64,000 nt of DNA from an uncultured Clostridia bacterium (GTDB lineage: Bacteria > Bacillota > Clostridia > Saccharofermentanales > Saccharofermentanaceae): positions 62,001-126,000 of the forward strand of contig CAMIYM010000003.1 in the NCBI GenBank assembly GCA_946403085.1, written 5' to 3'. The position numbers were made by a program, and so were the translations under genes. A model generated the notes under the pieces. It was not told the DNA's origin. It worked only from the letters and a program-made list of their open reading frames with translations, and did no database searches. This document shows, one piece after another, positions 47,714 to 57,748 of this stretch; the first letter of the stretch is position 1; each line of letters opens with the position of its first letter.

Positions 47714-48496
47714 GTGAAAAACTTATTCAGATGGGAATATACAGTGGACACAACGATTGCTTTGATTGCCGGATCAGTAATGATTGCTCTTAGTCTTTTG
47801 ATGATACCGTTTTCCGGTGGTTCCAGGATTGATACGATCATGTCATTTTTCCTTAGAGATGTTTTGATGATATTCGGTCTGGGGGTAGTATTTGTTTCAA
47901 AATACACAGACAAAAAGGGCAGACAGATCCTGGCGGATATGGGTTTTACAAAACGCAAGATCGTATTAAGCCTGATACTTGATGTGGTATTTGCAGTTGG
48001 ATTAGCTGCTATGTTTATGAAAGATGGCATGCCGGGGAATACATCAGATATAACGAATCTGTACGCGTCTTTGTACATACTCACCGCAGGAGTTTTCGAG
48101 ATGACATTCATCTATGGATCTCTAAGAATGAGCTTCGAGAATGCATTCGGTATTATTCCGTCAATAATATTGACCAGCGCTTTCTATTCAGTTCACCATG
48201 CCGGGTTTCAGCCTGAATTCCTGCATTTGTTCCTGGTAGGTCTCATGTATTGTTCAGTCTTCTATATAACGAAGAATATGCTTATTATTTTCCCGTTCTT
48301 CTGGGGAGTCGGTGCGCTGTGGGATGTTATAATATCATCTGATGCAGGCGAAGGGATCAAGAATATTGAATCGTTTATCTTCGCAGGTGTTATCTGGATA
48401 CTTATAATATTCTGGTTTGCTATACGCAGAATAAGGAGAAATAAGAATGCTGTCGAAAACATCAATAGTGATAATGGGAATTCTTACCAAGGGTGA
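47714..48496 (+). CDS. Integral membrane protein, divergent CPBP (CAAX protease-like) family candidate
   Basis: FEMTFIYGSLR and FYSVHHAGF resemble CPBP motifs 1-2 in degenerate form; GTG start. Confidence 0.55.
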   Translation: MKNLFRWEYTVDTTIALIAGSVMIALSLLMIPFSGGSRIDTIMSFFLRDVLMIFGLGVVFVSKYTDKKGRQILADMGFTKRKIVLSLILDVVFAVGLAAMFMKDGMPGNTSDITNLYASLYILTAGVFEMTFIYGSLRMSFENAFGIIPSIILTSAFYSVHHAGFQPEFLHLFLVGLMYCSVFYITKNMLIIFPFFWGVGALWDVIISSDAGEGIKNIESFIFAGVIWILIIFWFAIRRIRRNKNAVENINSDNGNSYQG

Positions 48497-48947
48497 AAAG
48501 AATGCATATGACATGCTTAAAGATATCGACAGGATGAATATGAAATACTGGCTTCCGATTGGTGCAACCACACTTTACGAGACATGCATACGTCTTGAGA
48601 AAAAGGGATATATCGAGAACACCGGGGAAGCTGATAACAAAGCGGTTTACCGAATTACAGATAAGGGAACGGCTGAACTTAAAAAGACAATATGTGATCT
48701 TTATGAAAGAGTTGATTACGACTCAGTCTGGTTCTGTCTGGCAGTGCTTTATTCAGATGTCTTAAGCAAGAAAGAACTTGCAGCCGAGAAGAAAAAAAGA
48801 CAGGCGATCCTTGATGAATACGAGGCTGGAACTAAGGCAAACAGAGACATGCTGATAAAAGAGCACGTTCCATATTCAGGAATCTGCGCGATAGACAGGA
48901 TGATCCATATTATCGAGATGGAAAAAGAGACACTGAAGAATCTCTAA
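48447..48947 (+). CDS. PadR-family transcriptional regulator
   Basis: IVIMGILTKGEKNAYDMLKDI...ATTLYETCIRLEKKGYIE. Confidence 0.88.
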   Translation: MLSKTSIVIMGILTKGEKNAYDMLKDIDRMNMKYWLPIGATTLYETCIRLEKKGYIENTGEADNKAVYRITDKGTAELKKTICDLYERVDYDSVWFCLAVLYSDVLSKKELAAEKKKRQAILDEYEAGTKANRDMLIKEHVPYSGICAIDRMIHIIEMEKETLKNL

Positions 48948-49070
48948 TATCCGGATTACAATTCAATACTCTTATGAGGAGGTTACGGTTTGGACGAATC
49001 GGGTACTTGTAATATTCATATTCAATCAGTAGGATTATAATGAATTTACAGAGTATCGGGGAGTAAATGT

Positions 49071-49145
49071 ATGATCTCGCGTGATGAAGCTTTTTTGACT
49101 TCGAAAAAAACAATAAAGGTCCTTTTCACAGGCTGCATGCTTTGA
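49071..49145 (+). CDS. Possible 24-aa small ORF MISRDEAFLTSKKTIKVLFTGCML
   Basis: ATG with GGGGAG SD, downstream of TATAAT (49036-49041); not in ORF track. Confidence 0.3.
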   Translation: MISRDEAFLTSKKTIKVLFTGCML

Positions 49146-49170
49146 TGGTGGAAGCCTAAAGGAGATACTC

Positions 49171-49392
49171 ATGAAATCTATCCTTATCAAAGACACGACC
49201 AGAGAAGAAAGAGAAGCGATCATCCGTGCTTCCCTTGATTGTGGCGGCGGATGTGAGAACTGTTCTTCATGCTGGCTTGGCGGGGGAAATCCCTGGGATA
49301 TTTATCAGGATTATATCGACGGCAAACGTGAGATCAAGGATATAAACATGGGCTACATGAAGGAATACCGTCAGGATAGACAGATATTATGA
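49171..49392 (+). CDS. Small Cys-rich protein (CX3CX2CX2C), paralogue of next gene
   Basis: CGGGCENCSSC; shared YxDYIxGKR tail; AAAGGAG SD. Confidence 0.65.
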   Translation: MKSILIKDTTREEREAIIRASLDCGGGCENCSSCWLGGGNPWDIYQDYIDGKREIKDINMGYMKEYRQDRQIL

Positions 49393-49589
49393 ATGAAGCA
49401 CCGGATATATCCTCATCAACTGTAGATGAACGCAGGGAATACATAAGAAACAGGTTCCACTGCATTTCTGACTGTGATATGTGCGGTCTTTGCAAAGTCT
49501 TTCACGGTAAAGATCCGGAATGCGCCTATGATGATTACATTTCCGGAAAAAGATCCTATATGGAAGTATCGAAAGATTATATAAATTGA
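49389..49589 (+). CDS. Small Cys-rich protein (CX3CX2CX2C)
   Basis: CISDCDMCGLC; start overlaps previous stop (ATGA). Confidence 0.65.
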   Translation: MNEAPDISSSTVDERREYIRNRFHCISDCDMCGLCKVFHGKDPECAYDDYISGKRSYMEVSKDYIN

Positions 49590-49608
49590 AGGGCGAGTGC
49601 CGGCCGGA

Positions 49609-50433
49609 TCATTTTCTGAGGACAGTTTTGAACATGAATTTCCTGAGCCAGTTAGGTGCGATAGAAGATCCCCCGCGGATAATAACGCTCTTTATATATT
49701 GACCGGTCGTGATAAAGCCGGTCTTTTTCATATACTTGAACAGGTTCTTCTGGCTCTTGGCATATTTCCAGCCGGAGCGGCGCTTATACATATCAGAGCC
49801 TGCACGCATCCAGAGAAGCGGTTCCGGAGTGTTATAGCTTACAGTACCTTTCTGAAGCATACGGATCCAGAGATAATAGTCTTCAAGAAGATAGAAATCC
49901 TGATAGCCTCCTGCAGCTTCCACTTCTGATTTTTTATACATAACGCATGGATGGTTAAAAGGATTGCGCTTCTTCGCGAAAAGAACGATGTCGTCGTTCT
50001 TCTCGGGAAGGACACGCTGGGCATCAATGATGTCTGTTGATTCTGTGAATTCTTCAACGGTGCCCGAACAGATGCATACTGTCGGATGATCGGCAAACAC
50101 TTTAAGCTGCTTTTCGCATCTGTCAGGTCTGCTGATGTCATCGCTGTCCATTCTTGCTACAAGCTCATTCTTGCAGAACTTAATGCCGTGATTAAGAGCG
50201 TTGCCGAGACCACCGTTCTTCTCAAGACGGACAACATTCAGAACACCAGGATGAGCTTCTTCCATTTTCGCGATAACGGAATCAAGTTCGGGAGTAAGAG
50301 GTCCGTCACAGACAAGTACGAAATCGTTCGTGGGAACTGTCTGATTCCAGATGCTGTTCATGGCAGACTCCAGGAACGGTGCCTGCTCTTTTCTATATAC
50401 ACTCATCAATACCGAGTAATTCATGCCGTCCAT
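49609..50433 (-). CDS. Family 2 glycosyltransferase
   Basis: YSVLMSVYRKEQAPFLESAMNSIWNQT, ARMDSDDISRPDR. Confidence 0.95.
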   Translation of the reverse strand: MDGMNYSVLMSVYRKEQAPFLESAMNSIWNQTVPTNDFVLVCDGPLTPELDSVIAKMEEAHPGVLNVVRLEKNGGLGNALNHGIKFCKNELVARMDSDDISRPDRCEKQLKVFADHPTVCICSGTVEEFTESTDIIDAQRVLPEKNDDIVLFAKKRNPFNHPCVMYKKSEVEAAGGYQDFYLLEDYYLWIRMLQKGTVSYNTPEPLLWMRAGSDMYKRRSGWKYAKSQKNLFKYMKKTGFITTGQYIKSVIIRGGSSIAPNWLRKFMFKTVLRK

Positions 50434-50509
50434 TATCGAAAAACCTTTCCGTAAGCCTAAGGTTCATCCCTTAAGACCAGACTAATTATAACAGTATTAG
50501 CGGATAACA

Positions 50510-50549
50510 AAAAATCCCTCCGTTCACTGGGAGAACAAGAGGGATTTTT
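50510..50549 (-). terminator. Rho-independent terminator of metY (probably bidirectional)
   Basis: AAAAATCCCTC..GAGGGATTTTT. Confidence 0.75.
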
Positions 50550-50574
50550 ATCGGAAAGAAGAAATACAACTGAC

Positions 50575-51873
50575 TTAGAAAACTTTGGCAAAGGCCTGGT
50601 CGAGATCGTCGATAAGATCCTGAGGGTCTTCAAGACCGATGGACAATCTGATCGTGTTGATTGTGAGGCCTGTTGCCTTGCGCTGTTCGTGTGTAAGCTC
50701 ACCGTGTGTTGTCTGCGCGGGATTGACGATGAGTGATCTTGCATCACCGATATTTGCCTGATAACCGAAAATATTGACTGACTCAATGAACTTTCTCTTC
50801 TGTTCTTCGGTTCCCTTGAACTCGAAAGAGAAGATTCCGCCTGCACCGTTCGGGAGATATTTGTCGGCGAGTTCCTTGTACTTGCTTCCCTTGGCATAAG
50901 GGTAGCTTACCCAGTTAACATGTTCGTTGTTTTCAAGATATTTGACGATCTTAACTGCAGAAGACGTCTGCTTAGCTACTCTCTCGGAGAGTGTCTCGAT
51001 GCCGAGAAGGATCAGGTAAGCATCGAAAGGTGAGAGTGCAGCACCAAGGTAGTTAAGGTGTACTGCTCTGATCTTGCCTGTGATAGGTGATACTGGGAAG
51101 ATATCAAGGATGCTCCTGGGATTCTCGTTTCTGTCTCTTAAGAACCAGAGTTTTCTGTCCAAGACAGGGAACTTCTCAGGATCGTACTTGAAGCCGCCCT
51201 TCTCGAGGATAAGTCCAGCGATTACGTTGCCGTGTCCGCATAATGCTTTTGTAGCGGAATATACAACGATGTCTGCACCGTGCTTGAAAGGGTTGAAGAG
51301 ATAAGGTGTGGCAGCTGTGTTATCTACTACGAGCGGAATACCGTGCTTGTGAGCGATCTCAGAGATCTTATCGAAGTCAAGGACTGTAGCAAGAGGGTTA
51401 GAGATAGTCTCGATGTAGATAGCCTTTGTATCTTCCTTGATGTTACGCTCGAATTCTTCCGGATCGTCAGGGTTCTCGATCATGTCGTAATTAACGCCGA
51501 GCTCTTCAAGGATCGAGTGGAAGCCGTCTACGGCGCCGCCATAGAGTCTGGGGCTTGTAAGGATCCTGCCGCCCTTTGATGCAAGCGCCAAAACCGTATA
51601 TGAGATTGCTGCCATTCCTGATGCGACTGCAACTGCGTAATCTACGCCGTGAAGTGCGGCAACTCTTTTTTCGAGAACCTGGACTGTAGGATTGGATACT
51701 CTGGTGTAGAGCGGATCTTCGAGTTCGAATGCGAAAAGTGAGTCTGCTCTTGCTGTGCTTCCCATCTCATATGCTACTGTCTGGTAGATCGGAACGCTTA
51801 CTGCATTGTTATGCTCCAGCGGGTTATATCCTGCACGGATCTTTAATGTGTCGAAATTATAAGCCATATTCAT
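50575..51873 (-). CDS. metY: O-acetylhomoserine sulfhydrylase-type PLP enzyme
   Basis: YSATKALCGHGNVIAGLI PLP Lys region; FDTLKIRAGYNPLEHNNAVSVPIYQTVAYEM N-terminus. Confidence 0.93.
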   Translation of the reverse strand: MNMAYNFDTLKIRAGYNPLEHNNAVSVPIYQTVAYEMGSTARADSLFAFELEDPLYTRVSNPTVQVLEKRVAALHGVDYAVAVASGMAAISYTVLALASKGGRILTSPRLYGGAVDGFHSILEELGVNYDMIENPDDPEEFERNIKEDTKAIYIETISNPLATVLDFDKISEIAHKHGIPLVVDNTAATPYLFNPFKHGADIVVYSATKALCGHGNVIAGLILEKGGFKYDPEKFPVLDRKLWFLRDRNENPRSILDIFPVSPITGKIRAVHLNYLGAALSPFDAYLILLGIETLSERVAKQTSSAVKIVKYLENNEHVNWVSYPYAKGSKYKELADKYLPNGAGGIFSFEFKGTEEQKRKFIESVNIFGYQANIGDARSLIVNPAQTTHGELTHEQRKATGLTINTIRLSIGLEDPQDLIDDLDQAFAKVF

Positions 51874-51996
51874 GTCCTCCTGTGATGGAAGGGATTATAG
51901 AATAGTCGGGAATTTAAAGATAATAGACGTTTTTTATCGTTTCCGATAAATAAAAGGTATACCCCATCTCATATAGGTATCGTATAAAATAATCCC

Positions 51997-52491
51997 ATGA
52001 AAATCAGGAATGCGACAATAGATGATCTTAAGATAATTACAGAAGTCGAACGGGAATGTTTTCCGCCTGAAGAAGCAGCATCTGAAAATGATTTCCGTGA
52101 AAGACTTAAGCTCTACGGGGATCACTTCTGGCTTCTTTTCGACGGGGACAGGCTTGTGTCTTTTGTAGACGGTTTTGCAACTGATGAAAGGGATCTTACT
52201 GACAGGATGTATGAGGATGCCTCGATGCATGATGAGTATGGAGCCTGGCAGATGATCTTCGGTGTAAATACTATTCCTGAATACAGGAAACGGGGCTGTG
52301 CAGCTCTTCTTATCAGTAAGGCCATTAAAGATGCGGATGACCAGGGCCGTGATGGTCTTGTTCTTACATGTAAAAAAGAACTAATACCTTATTATTCCGG
52401 TTTCGGTTTTGTCAATGAAGGCGTTACCCTGAAATCTGTTCACGGCGGAGTGACCTGGTATCAAATGCGCTTGACATTCAAGCCTGTATAG
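51997..52491 (+). CDS. GNAT family N-acetyltransferase
   Basis: MKIRNATIDDLKIITEVERECFPPEEAA; EYRKRGCAALLI. Confidence 0.93.
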   Translation: MKIRNATIDDLKIITEVERECFPPEEAASENDFRERLKLYGDHFWLLFDGDRLVSFVDGFATDERDLTDRMYEDASMHDEYGAWQMIFGVNTIPEYRKRGCAALLISKAIKDADDQGRDGLVLTCKKELIPYYSGFGFVNEGVTLKSVHGGVTWYQMRLTFKPV

Positions 52492-52503
52492 CCTTTTGTT
52501 ATA
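52487..52503. promoter_or_regulatory. Candidate LysR-type operator A
   Basis: TATAGC-CTTTT-GTTATA, same layout as sites B and C. Confidence 0.45.
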
Positions 52504-52584
52504 GGTTTCTATGAGATTTATAAATTAGCGGCAAAAACATCTCTGTGCTTAAATCTTCTCAATCGAAAAAAGGAGGCGACAGTT

Positions 52585-53625
52585 ATGTCACAGAGATTCA
52601 CAAGAGAGGGTATTTACTCCGCTGTAAAGAAGACAGCAGCAGTAATTACATTATTCTCACTTTCATTGTCATTTGCAGGTTGTGCAAAGAAAGACAGCGG
52701 TTCCAAGTTCGGCAAGATCAATATTCCGGGGTTAGACGGCTCTTTATGCGGTGCTCCGATCTATATTGCTTACGAGAATGGTTACTTTAAAGAAGAAGGC
52801 TTTGATGTTACTTTGATCTCAGCTGATACAGAGACAAGAAAGATCGGCCTTAACAACGGAACGATCCCGATCGTTAACGGAGACTTCCAGTTCTTCCCCT
52901 CAATGGAGGAAGGCGTTAACACAGTAGTTGTTGATAAGCTCCACGACGGCTGCATCAAAATCGTAGTCCGTCCCGATTCCAACATCAAGTCACCGGAAGA
53001 TCTTAAGGGCCTTAAGATCGGTGTCGATGAAATCGGCGGAACACCTCACCAGGTAGCAAGTGTATGGCTTGAGAATGCAGGCATCTCAGCACGTCAGGAA
53101 GATCATCAGGTTGAATTCCTTCCTTTCGCTGACGGTAACCTCGAACTTGAAGCCCTTTACAAGGGTGATCTTGATGCTGCAGCAATGTGGGATCCGCTCG
53201 CAAGCGTAGCAGAGAAGGCTGGTAAGGTTAAGACAATCCTTGATATCACAAAGGATGAACCTTTCGCAGGCAAGGCATGCTGCTTCTTATATGCATCAAA
53301 AGTATTGTATGAGAAGAACCCCGAACAGGTTGCAGCGCTCCTTCGTGCTTACAGAAAGGCACAGGACTTCATCAATAAGAATCCTGAACAGGCAGTTGAT
53401 ATCATCATCAAGGGTAAGTATTCACAGATCGAAGACCGCGAACTTGCTATCGCACTGATCTCTTCATATAACTATCCGTCATTTGAGCAGCGTCAGGCAG
53501 GTGCGTTTAACGTAAAAGAAGACGTACATTATTTTGCCCAGCAGCTTTATGATATCGGCTATCTTAAGACTGACGCTGATACATACACATCGAAGTATTT
53601 CGTTGATGTGAAAGTGGATGGCTGA
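52585..53625 (+). CDS. ABC transporter substrate-binding lipoprotein (NMT1/SsuA-like)
   Basis: Signal peptide LSLSFAGC; GAPIYIAYENGYFKEEGFDVTLI. Confidence 0.92.
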   Translation: MSQRFTREGIYSAVKKTAAVITLFSLSLSFAGCAKKDSGSKFGKINIPGLDGSLCGAPIYIAYENGYFKEEGFDVTLISADTETRKIGLNNGTIPIVNGDFQFFPSMEEGVNTVVVDKLHDGCIKIVVRPDSNIKSPEDLKGLKIGVDEIGGTPHQVASVWLENAGISARQEDHQVEFLPFADGNLELEALYKGDLDAAAMWDPLASVAEKAGKVKTILDITKDEPFAGKACCFLYASKVLYEKNPEQVAALLRAYRKAQDFINKNPEQAVDIIIKGKYSQIEDRELAIALISSYNYPSFEQRQAGAFNVKEDVHYFAQQLYDIGYLKTDADTYTSKYFVDVKVDG

Positions 53626-53627
53626 AG

Positions 53628-54617
53628 ATGATTAAAAAAAGTTCAGTTGTCTATGGTTTGTTATTGTCGGTATCAGGATTCCTGATCGCAGCATTATTGA
53701 ATGCACTGATCCCGATTACAGCGGATGTGAATATCGTTGAATACACTGTCGGCGGAATAGTTGTAAACATCAACATCGCATATAGATTCGTGCTTTTCGT
53801 CCTCGCAGGTCTGTTCCTTATCCTGGGACTTGTATCCCTTAAGGATCATGACAGATGGAAGAAGTTCGTGAAGGGAGCGCCGCTGAGATTTGCTTCAGGT
53901 ATAGGTCTGCTGGTATGGGATCTTCTCGGAACCAAATGGCAGCTGTTACCACAGCCCTTCTTTCCCGGCCCTGCCGGAATAATAGAAGCGTTCCTCATAG
54001 AACCTGAATTCGTTCTTGAGAATACGCTGTACTCATTAAGGCTCTATGCAGCAGGTTTTGTTTTGGGCGTAGTATTCGGAGTTGGAACCGGAATCCTGAT
54101 AGGCTGGTTCCCGAAAGTCTACTACTGGGTTACACCCGTGCTTAACGTCACGGGTGTAATACCTGCGGTAGCCTGGATGCCTTTCGCACTGACACTGCTT
54201 CCGACACCTTTTGCAGCAGCAGTTTTCCTTATCGTGATCTGCGTCTGGTTCCCGGTAACAAGCCTTACCGCACAGGGAATAAAATCAACACCGAAGGTTC
54301 AGTTCGAAGCTGCAAGGACTTTGGGTTCTAACACATTTGACCTTGTATTCAGAGTAGCTGTACCTCATGCAATGCCCCAGATCTTCACAGGTATTTCGAC
54401 AGCAAATGCATTCGCATTCACGACACTTGTAATGGCGGAGATGATGGGTCAGCCGGGTGGACTTGGTTACTACATCAACCTCTCCAAAGTATGGAGTGCT
54501 TACTACAAGGTTTTCGCAGCGATCGTCGTAATGGCAGTATTGTTCAGCTTCATCACGGCAATTCTCGGAAAGATTGAGAAGTACGCATTAAGATGGCAGA
54601 AGGGACTCGTAAGATAA
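53628..54617 (+). CDS. ABC transporter permease (SsuC/TauC-like)
   Basis: Multiple TM with EAA-like loop FEAARTLGSNTFDLVFRVAVPHAMPQI. Confidence 0.92.
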   Translation: MIKKSSVVYGLLLSVSGFLIAALLNALIPITADVNIVEYTVGGIVVNINIAYRFVLFVLAGLFLILGLVSLKDHDRWKKFVKGAPLRFASGIGLLVWDLLGTKWQLLPQPFFPGPAGIIEAFLIEPEFVLENTLYSLRLYAAGFVLGVVFGVGTGILIGWFPKVYYWVTPVLNVTGVIPAVAWMPFALTLLPTPFAAAVFLIVICVWFPVTSLTAQGIKSTPKVQFEAARTLGSNTFDLVFRVAVPHAMPQIFTGISTANAFAFTTLVMAEMMGQPGGLGYYINLSKVWSAYYKVFAAIVVMAVLFSFITAILGKIEKYALRWQKGLVR

Positions 54618-55417
54618 TGGCAGATAAAGATACAAACGAAGAATATATTCTTACGATAGAGAACTTAAGACGAATCTATAAAGATGATGACGGCGCTGAT
54701 GTCGAAGCTCTGGAAGATGTAAGCCTTAAGATAAAGCGCGGCGAGTTCATCTCGATCATCGGCGCGAGCGGATGCGGAAAGACAACACTTCTGCGTTCTA
54801 TTGCAGGTCTTGATAAGCCTGATTCCGGTACGATTGTTATGGATGATCACAAGATCACAAGACCTGATCCGGAACGTGGATATGTTTTCCAGCAGGGAGG
54901 TCTTTTCAGTTGGCTTACAGTCGAACAGAACATAGCATACGGACTTAAGACCAGAAGAGTATTTAAAGAGAAAAAAGCCGATGTTGCAAAGTATATCGAA
55001 CTTGTCGGACTTAAAGGATTCGAGTCTTCTTATCCCTATCAGATAAGCGGCGGAATGGCGCAGAGAGTTGCCATCGCAAGGACTCTTATCAATGAGCCGA
55101 AAATGCTCCTTCTTGATGAACCGATGGGGGCGCTCGATTCGTTTACCAGAGCCGATATCCAGGATAAGCTTCTGGAACTTCACAGGCTTAACGGAATAAC
55201 GATGGTGCTTGTCACACACGATATCGATGAGGCGATCTATCTCTCAGACAGAATAGTCATCATGACTCCGAGGCCGGGAAAGATCAGCAACATAATAGAT
55301 GTAAAGATCCCTCATCCAAGGCAAAGAGGTGGAGTGGAATTCCTCGCGATGAGAAGAAAGCTTCTAGAGGAATTCGATCTTGCCACAGCTCTTCCTGAGC
55401 CCGAATACAATATTTAA
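54617..55417 (+). CDS. ABC transporter ATP-binding protein (SsuB/TauB-like)
   Basis: IGASGCGKTTLL, ISGGMAQRVAIARTL, LLLDEP; ATG 54617. Confidence 0.94.
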   Translation: MADKDTNEEYILTIENLRRIYKDDDGADVEALEDVSLKIKRGEFISIIGASGCGKTTLLRSIAGLDKPDSGTIVMDDHKITRPDPERGYVFQQGGLFSWLTVEQNIAYGLKTRRVFKEKKADVAKYIELVGLKGFESSYPYQISGGMAQRVAIARTLINEPKMLLLDEPMGALDSFTRADIQDKLLELHRLNGITMVLVTHDIDEAIYLSDRIVIMTPRPGKISNIIDVKIPHPRQRGGVEFLAMRRKLLEEFDLATALPEPEYNI

Positions 55418-55426
55418 GAAAAGAGA

Positions 55427-55840
55427 ATGATCAATATGAATAAGACAAAGATCACAGGCATACTTATAGCAATTCTGGGACTTCTTACAGTCCTTATCCC
55501 TACACAGATCTTCAAAGTGTGTGAAGCGATGGACGGCAAATTCATGAAGTGTCACTGGACAGCCCAGGTAGAGGTTGCATTAGGTATTGCGACTATAGTT
55601 ATCGGACTTCTCATAGTCCTTTCAAAAGAGAAGGCAGCAGCATCTGCATATTCTTTGGCGTCAGCCATCAACGGGGTATTGGTTATCCTTATTCCGACAG
55701 TTGTTATCGGAGTTTGCGGTTCAGCTGATATGCCCTGCAATTCAGGAACCAAGCCTGCTCTTATCATTGCAGGTGCATTGACCGCATTAGTTGGTCTTAT
55801 CAATGCAGTTCTTTATCTCACTTCAAAGAAGAAAGATTAA
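55427..55840 (+). CDS. DUF4418 family membrane protein
   Basis: IFKVCEAMDGKFMKCHWTAQVEVALG, CGSADMPCNSGTKPAL. Confidence 0.75.
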   Translation: MINMNKTKITGILIAILGLLTVLIPTQIFKVCEAMDGKFMKCHWTAQVEVALGIATIVIGLLIVLSKEKAAASAYSLASAINGVLVILIPTVVIGVCGSADMPCNSGTKPALIIAGALTALVGLINAVLYLTSKKKD

Positions 55841-55841
55841 T

Positions 55842-57050
55842 ATGAGCAACATTAAAGAGAGTTTCAGATTCGGCATCAGAAACATCAGGAAAAGACCTTA
55901 CAGGTCTTTCTGCCTGATGCTTGCCGCTGTTATCGGATCCTACGCTTTGTTCGTAGGATTATCTCTTAAAGCATCTCTAAATAACGGAATCAAGAGAATG
56001 CAGGAGCGCATGGGTGCAGACTTCATGATCGTTCCTGAAGAATCAGAAGTAAAAGCTAAGAATGTCCTTCTTACGGGAGAGCCGGAGTTCTTCTATATGG
56101 ATATTTCTGTAGCACGTGCAGTTGCTGATATCGAAGGTGTGGAGTGTGTTACAAGCCAGCTCTATTTCACTTCTTTATCATCAGACTGCTGTTCAACAAG
56201 AGTACAGCTTATTGCATTCGATCCTGATACGGATTTTGTAATCCATCCCTGGATCGATGAGAAAGTTACTGAGAAGGTGGCAAACGGAAGCGTGATCGTC
56301 GGAAGTGAAGTCACACCTTTGCCGGACGGTAAGGTCAAGTTCTACGGCAATGAATACCAGGTCGCAGGAAAGCTCGGCGAGACCGCAACGGGCCTTGATA
56401 ATTCAGTGTTCATGTCACGTGACACGATGCACGGGATCTTAAACGATGCCAAGGCAAAGGGATATCAGTTCTTAAATCCTGAAGATGACGGTTCCTATGT
56501 ATCAACAGTTCTTATCCGTGTTAAGGATAATGCTGACATCACAGGGATTGAGAAACAGATATACGAAAAAGCAGAAGGCATCAAGTTCATCGAGACAGAT
56601 AAGCTCGTAAATGATATCACTGTAAAGCTTGGTTCTGTTGAAAGCATAATCAATATCACTCTGACTGTGCTTTTGGTATTCTCGTTTGTGACCATGATCC
56701 TTTTCTTCTCTGTTATCTTCCATGAGAGGAAGAAGGAATTCGCAGTGCTTAGAATTCTCGGAACGACTTCTAAGAAGATCTGCCTCATCTCACTTACAGA
56801 GGGTATTACGATCGGAGCAGCAGGCGGCATCGGCGGCCTTATCCTGGGAATCCTTACAGTGTTCCCTTTTAATGATTACATCGAGAATACTTTGGATGTT
56901 CCTTACCTTATGCCTGCTGTATCTGCCGTTATCTTATACGGCCTTTTAGGCGTCGTTGTAACGACGGCATTCGGTTCACTTGCATCGTTCCTGTCGACAT
57001 TAAGTCTTGCACACGCCGAGACATACTACACGATGAGGGCAGGTGAATAA
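55842..57050 (+). CDS. FtsX/MacB-like ABC transporter permease
   Basis: N-terminal TM, large extracytoplasmic domain, three C-terminal TMs; FxHERKKEFAVLRILGTT. Confidence 0.88.
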   Translation: MSNIKESFRFGIRNIRKRPYRSFCLMLAAVIGSYALFVGLSLKASLNNGIKRMQERMGADFMIVPEESEVKAKNVLLTGEPEFFYMDISVARAVADIEGVECVTSQLYFTSLSSDCCSTRVQLIAFDPDTDFVIHPWIDEKVTEKVANGSVIVGSEVTPLPDGKVKFYGNEYQVAGKLGETATGLDNSVFMSRDTMHGILNDAKAKGYQFLNPEDDGSYVSTVLIRVKDNADITGIEKQIYEKAEGIKFIETDKLVNDITVKLGSVESIINITLTVLLVFSFVTMILFFSVIFHERKKEFAVLRILGTTSKKICLISLTEGITIGAAGGIGGLILGILTVFPFNDYIENTLDVPYLMPAVSAVILYGLLGVVVTTAFGSLASFLSTLSLAHAETYYTMRAGE

Positions 57051-57051
57051 A

Positions 57052-57723
57052 ATGGCATTTCTTACAGCAGAAAAACTTGTTAAAGAATATAAGAGACGCG
57101 GTAAAGTTTTTCGCGCCGTTGATGATATAGATCTTCAGATTGGTTCCGGTGAATTCGTCATGATAGAAGGCGAATCCGGAAGCGGCAAGACAACTCTTCT
57201 TAATCTCCTCACAGGTCTTACTGATCCCACTTCTGGATCTGTATCGATCGAAGGCAAGGACCTGAAAGACCTTGACGACAAGGGCATATCAGGTATCAGG
57301 AATGAGAAGATCAAATACATTCCCCAGGGAGAGAGCCTTCTTTCGTCATTGACAGTAAAAGAGAATATCCTTTTCCCGTTCGTAATCGGCGGCGCTGCAA
57401 GACCTTCAGATGAAAGACTTCTTGAAGTAGCAGAAAAGCTCGGCATCTCAGATCTTCTCGATGAATATCCTTCAGATCTTTCAGGCGGAGAGATGAGAAG
57501 AGCTACCATCGCAAGAGCAGTTATCAACAGACCTTCACTGATTATCGCGGATGAACCTACGGGAAGTCTTGATTCTGTCAACACTTCAAAAGTGATGGAT
57601 ATCTTTAAAACTATTGCAGAAGAGGGGACTGCTGTTATCGTAGTAACTCACCAGAAGGAGACTTTAAGATACGCCTCAAGAGTCCTTTCGATGGAGAAGG
57701 GCAAGCTTAGAGAGGTCTCTTGA
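57052..57723 (+). CDS. LolD/MacB-like ABC transporter ATP-binding protein
   Basis: GESGSGKTTLLNLLTGL, LSGGEMRRATIARAVINRPSLIIADEPTGSLD. Confidence 0.94.
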   Translation: MAFLTAEKLVKEYKRRGKVFRAVDDIDLQIGSGEFVMIEGESGSGKTTLLNLLTGLTDPTSGSVSIEGKDLKDLDDKGISGIRNEKIKYIPQGESLLSSLTVKENILFPFVIGGAARPSDERLLEVAEKLGISDLLDEYPSDLSGGEMRRATIARAVINRPSLIIADEPTGSLDSVNTSKVMDIFKTIAEEGTAVIVVTHQKETLRYASRVLSMEKGKLREVS

Positions 57724-57748
57724 CCGATTGATAATAACTATCTGTTTC

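Noticed and set aside
49090-49170. Riboswitch before the Cys-rich miniproteins (AGGCT..AGCCT hairpin)
   Set aside because: A single short hairpin, no match to any remembered consensus
51874-51996. SAM-I riboswitch or T-box upstream of metY
   Set aside because: No conserved SAM-I or T-box core sequence visible; only a small TTTATCG/CGATAAA hairpin (51933-51950)
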